Part shown: one piece after another, positions 14,514-16,605 of the stretch
Layout: the number at the start of each line of letters is the position of its first letter
Numbering within the stretch: position 1 is the first letter of the stretch
Origin: Planctomycetota bacterium
Lineage (GTDB): Bacteria > Planctomycetota > UBA1135
Length of the DNA: 16,605 nt
Direction: 5' to 3'
Assembly: GCA_022447335.1 (NCBI GenBank)
Contig: JAKVCF010000040.1
Span: 1-16,605 of the forward strand
The notes under the pieces: generated by a model
What the model saw: the letters and a program-made list of their open reading frames with translations, nothing else
Database searches by the model: none
Told to the model about the DNA's origin: nothing
Position numbers and translations under genes: made by a program

Positions 14514-16605
14514 TGTTCTCCACAATGCTGATGGCCTTATATCTTCAAGTGGGTGCCGAGCAGTACACCGTTGAATACCTGGCGCCACCTGAAGGCGAGA
14601 TTGTCGAGGTTGGCGGGATGGACTTCCTTTCAAATGGTGATTTGCTGGTGTCAACGCGTCGTGGTCGCGTGTGGTACGTGGCGGACCCTATGAGCGAGAA
14701 TGTTGCAGATGCCAAGTGGCATATTTTTGCGGAAGGGCTTCACGAAGGTTTGGGATTGAATGTCATTGGCGAGAATATTTATCTGATCCAGCGCGGCGAG
14801 ATTTCACGGCTGATCGATCTAGATGGTGACCGCATTTGTGATCGTATCGAGACGATCACGCAAGACTGGGGCATAACTGGCAACTACCACGAGTTTGCCT
14901 TTGGGTTGCCTAACGATGACGAGGGTAATCTTTACTTCAGCCTTAACTTAGGGTTTTGGAGCCCGGAATGGTGGCATGGCCTTTCGCGCGCGCCCTTTCG
15001 TGGGTGGGTGATGAAGATGTCACCAGATGGTCAGGTCAAACCCTTTGCTTCGGGTGTACGCAGTCCTTGTGGCCTAGGGATGAACTCATCGGGTGACCTC
15101 TTCTATACCGATAATCAAGGTGACTGGATGGCTAGTAGTCCGATCTATCACGTGCAGCCCGGCAAGTGGTATGGCCACCCGGCTTCATTGCGATGGACCG
15201 AGGAATATCAGAAGGAGGGCCGGTTGCCGTCGAGCACGATTCCGGAAGATCGTGAGCGGCAGAATGCGGCAGTTTGGATTCCCTATGCTTGGTCGCGATC
15301 GACTGGCAACCTCGAGGAGGCTCATACTGATGGTGGTTTCGGCCCTTTTGATGGCCAATTTTTTGTTGCCGAGCTGACGGATGGTCGCGTACTTCGCGTG
15401 CAGATGGAGCGGGTGGGGGGCGAATACCAGGGGGCGATCTTCCGCTTCCGGGATCAGATAGGGTCGGTCTGTCGCGTTGTTTTTGCTCCAGACGGTTCTT
15501 TATTTACCGGTTTTACTAATCGCGGATGGGGCGGTCGTGCTCCAGGGCATGGTCTGGCGCGCATTCGATGGAATGGGGAGTCGGTATTCGATATGCATCG
15601 CGTCACGCTGACCGAAGACGGGTTTGAAGTTTTCTTTACCGAGGAGGTCGCTGCGGCCCCTTTGCTTTCTGACGTTGAAGCGGAGAGTTACGACTACAAC
15701 TACTGGTGGGACTACGGTTCGCCGCAGCAGCGATTTGCTAGCCACGAGGTGACGGCAGTAGCGCTGGCACGTGATAAGAAGTCACTGCGCGTACGCTTGA
15801 ACGGGGTCGAAGCTGGTCGATGCATGCGCCTCAAGCTGCCCACGTTGCGCGCCGCTGATGGCCGCGTGCTGCTGCACGATGAGTTCCATTACACGATCAA
15901 CCGCACGCGCAACGGCGAGAGCGCGCTTGTGGTCAAGGATACCGCTCCGCCAGAAGATAAGGAGAATGCCTCCGATGGATGGTTGCATCTGACCTGGGGT
16001 GATGCGCTCGATCGTTGGGAAGGAAGTGGATGGAAGCTGGTCGATGCTGAGCTCGATCCGAACGACAGGGGAAGGCTAGTCACCCGTCCTGGGATTGGGG
16101 CATTGGTCAATGTAGGGGGCGGTGCGACGGACCTAATGTCCAAGCAAGAGTTTGGCGACTGCGAGTTCTTCTTCCGTGTGATGCTTCCCGAGGGAAGTGA
16201 CAGTGGTCTCTACTTTATGGATCGCTATGAACTGCAGCTGAACGATAAGCGCGACCAATTTGCTGGTGTGCATTCTGTCAAGAACCCTCGTGTGATGGAT
16301 CAGTACAAGGGGCCTGGTGTCTGGCATACGGTGTCGGGGAAGTTCTTTGCTCCCCGTTTTGACGAGAGCGGTGACAAGATTCGTAATGCCAAGTTCGAGC
16401 AGATCATGATCGATGGAGTCATGGTTCTGGGGTCGGCAGAGCCGAGTGGCCAAACCGGTGGTGGCCCCGAGAATGAGGTTCGGCGCGCACCACTACGTTT
16501 CCAAGGGTGGCTGGGGAAAGTCTGTCTAGGCGATGTTCGCATTCGTCCACTAGACCGGGATTCGGTAGAGCTGATGGGTGAGTGGACTCCGTGGGTGAAT
16601 CTCTT
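14513..16605 (+). CDS. Sorbosone-dehydrogenase-like beta-propeller fused to 3-keto-disaccharide hydrolase (DUF1080) domain, 3'-truncated
   Basis: The frame stays open from ATG 14513 to the window edge (697 codons plus 2 nt). The N-terminus (MFSTMLMALYLQVGAEQ) is a weak signal-like segment. Residues about 20-385 form an NHL/PQQ-glucose-dehydrogenase-like beta-propeller of the PVC type (GGMDFLSNGDLLVSTRRGRV, YHEFAFGLP, SGVRSPCGLG, YTDNQGDWMASSPIYHV, WYGHPAS). A linker with YDYNYWWDYGSPQQR (about 397-411) and a small beta domain (about 412-470, ending HYTINRTRNGE) follow. A DUF1080/3-keto-disaccharide hydrolase domain covers about 490-680 (EFFFRVMLPEGSDSGLYFMD, YELQL, GVWHTVSGKFFAP, RFQGWLGKVCLGDVRIRPL). 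It may continue with a further domain past the window. The role is probably binding and cleavage of 3-keto-glycosides outside the cytoplasm, with the adjacent cytochrome accepting electrons from an associated dehydrogenation. The redox role of the propeller is inferred. Confidence 0.9.
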   Translation, partial: MFSTMLMALYLQVGAEQYTVEYLAPPEGEIVEVGGMDFLSNGDLLVSTRRGRVWYVADPMSENVADAKWHIFAEGLHEGLGLNVIGENIYLIQRGEISRLIDLDGDRICDRIETITQDWGITGNYHEFAFGLPNDDEGNLYFSLNLGFWSPEWWHGLSRAPFRGWVMKMSPDGQVKPFASGVRSPCGLGMNSSGDLFYTDNQGDWMASSPIYHVQPGKWYGHPASLRWTEEYQKEGRLPSSTIPEDRERQNAAVWIPYAWSRSTGNLEEAHTDGGFGPFDGQFFVAELTDGRVLRVQMERVGGEYQGAIFRFRDQIGSVCRVVFAPDGSLFTGFTNRGWGGRAPGHGLARIRWNGESVFDMHRVTLTEDGFEVFFTEEVAAAPLLSDVEAESYDYNYWWDYGSPQQRFASHEVTAVALARDKKSLRVRLNGVEAGRCMRLKLPTLRAADGRVLLHDEFHYTINRTRNGESALVVKDTAPPEDKENASDGWLHLTWGDALDRWEGSGWKLVDAELDPNDRGRLVTRPGIGALVNVGGGATDLMSKQEFGDCEFFFRVMLPEGSDSGLYFMDRYELQLNDKRDQFAGVHSVKNPRVMDQYKGPGVWHTVSGKFFAPRFDESGDKIRNAKFEQIMIDGVMVLGSAEPSGQTGGGPENEVRRAPLRFQGWLGKVCLGDVRIRPLDRDSVELMGEWTPWVNL

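Noticed and set aside
1..16605. CRISPR array, tRNA, rRNA, insertion sequence, phage or defence genes
   Set aside because: No direct-repeat array, RNA gene signature, transposase or integrase motif, or known defence domain was seen on either strand.

Overview
The window most likely comes from a Planctomycetota bacterium, or at least a PVC-group member. The evidence is indirect: a sigma factor fused to a membrane segment and a long chain of carboxypeptidase-regulatory-like domains; a c-type cytochrome gene coupled to a beta-propeller/3-keto-disaccharide hydrolase (DUF1080) gene; a secreted endonuclease I with a lamin-tail domain; a GxDLY/SGNH esterase with a PA14 domain; and many Tat or lipoprotein signals. 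There is no rRNA, tRNA, CRISPR array, transposase, phage gene or plasmid gene. It looks like ordinary, densely packed chromosome.

Layout: thirteen protein genes fill almost the whole window. On the minus strand are a 3'-truncated Tat/lipoprotein sugar isomerase-like TIM barrel (1-669) and a PqqB-like metallo-beta-lactamase-fold lipoprotein (713-1660). A plus-strand 1004-residue sigma factor with membrane and Ig-like domains follows (1721-4735). It overlaps tail to tail, by 7 bp, a minus-strand endonuclease I (4729-6516), which lies behind an SGNH hydrolase with PA14 (6570-8132). Next come a secreted HEAT-like protein of unknown function (8177-8995, plus), a Tat/lipobox M24 peptidase (9042-10370, minus), a gamma-carbonic anhydrase (10553-11086, plus), two nitroreductase-fold genes in divergent orientation (11160-11795 minus, 11840-12469 plus), an alpha/beta hydrolase (12485-13336, minus), and a coupled pair of cytochrome c and propeller-DUF1080 genes (13374-14513 and 14513 to the window edge, plus).

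How the genes may work together: only two or three groups look co-transcribed. The cytochrome c/propeller-DUF1080 pair shares a TGATG stop-start junction and a strong Shine-Dalgarno sequence. It plausibly forms an extracytoplasmic redox and sugar-processing unit. The SGNH/endonuclease I and PqqB-like/isomerase pairs are same-strand neighbours with gaps of 53 and 43 bp. Roughly eight of the thirteen products carry export signals, so the region leans towards extracytoplasmic degradation of polymers, peptides, nucleic acids and modified sugars. Elsewhere transcription flips strand at every unit, and divergent starts lie only 37 to 60 bp apart in four of five cases.

The most interesting signals are: (1) a TAnnnT box 5 to 9 nt upstream of at least seven start codons, which would place transcription start sites at or next to the start codon (leaderless mRNAs), against a classical Shine-Dalgarno only at the operon-internal gene; (2) the membrane-tethered sigma factor; and (3) the cytochrome/propeller/DUF1080 unit. 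I see no clear defence, mobile or biosynthetic cluster.
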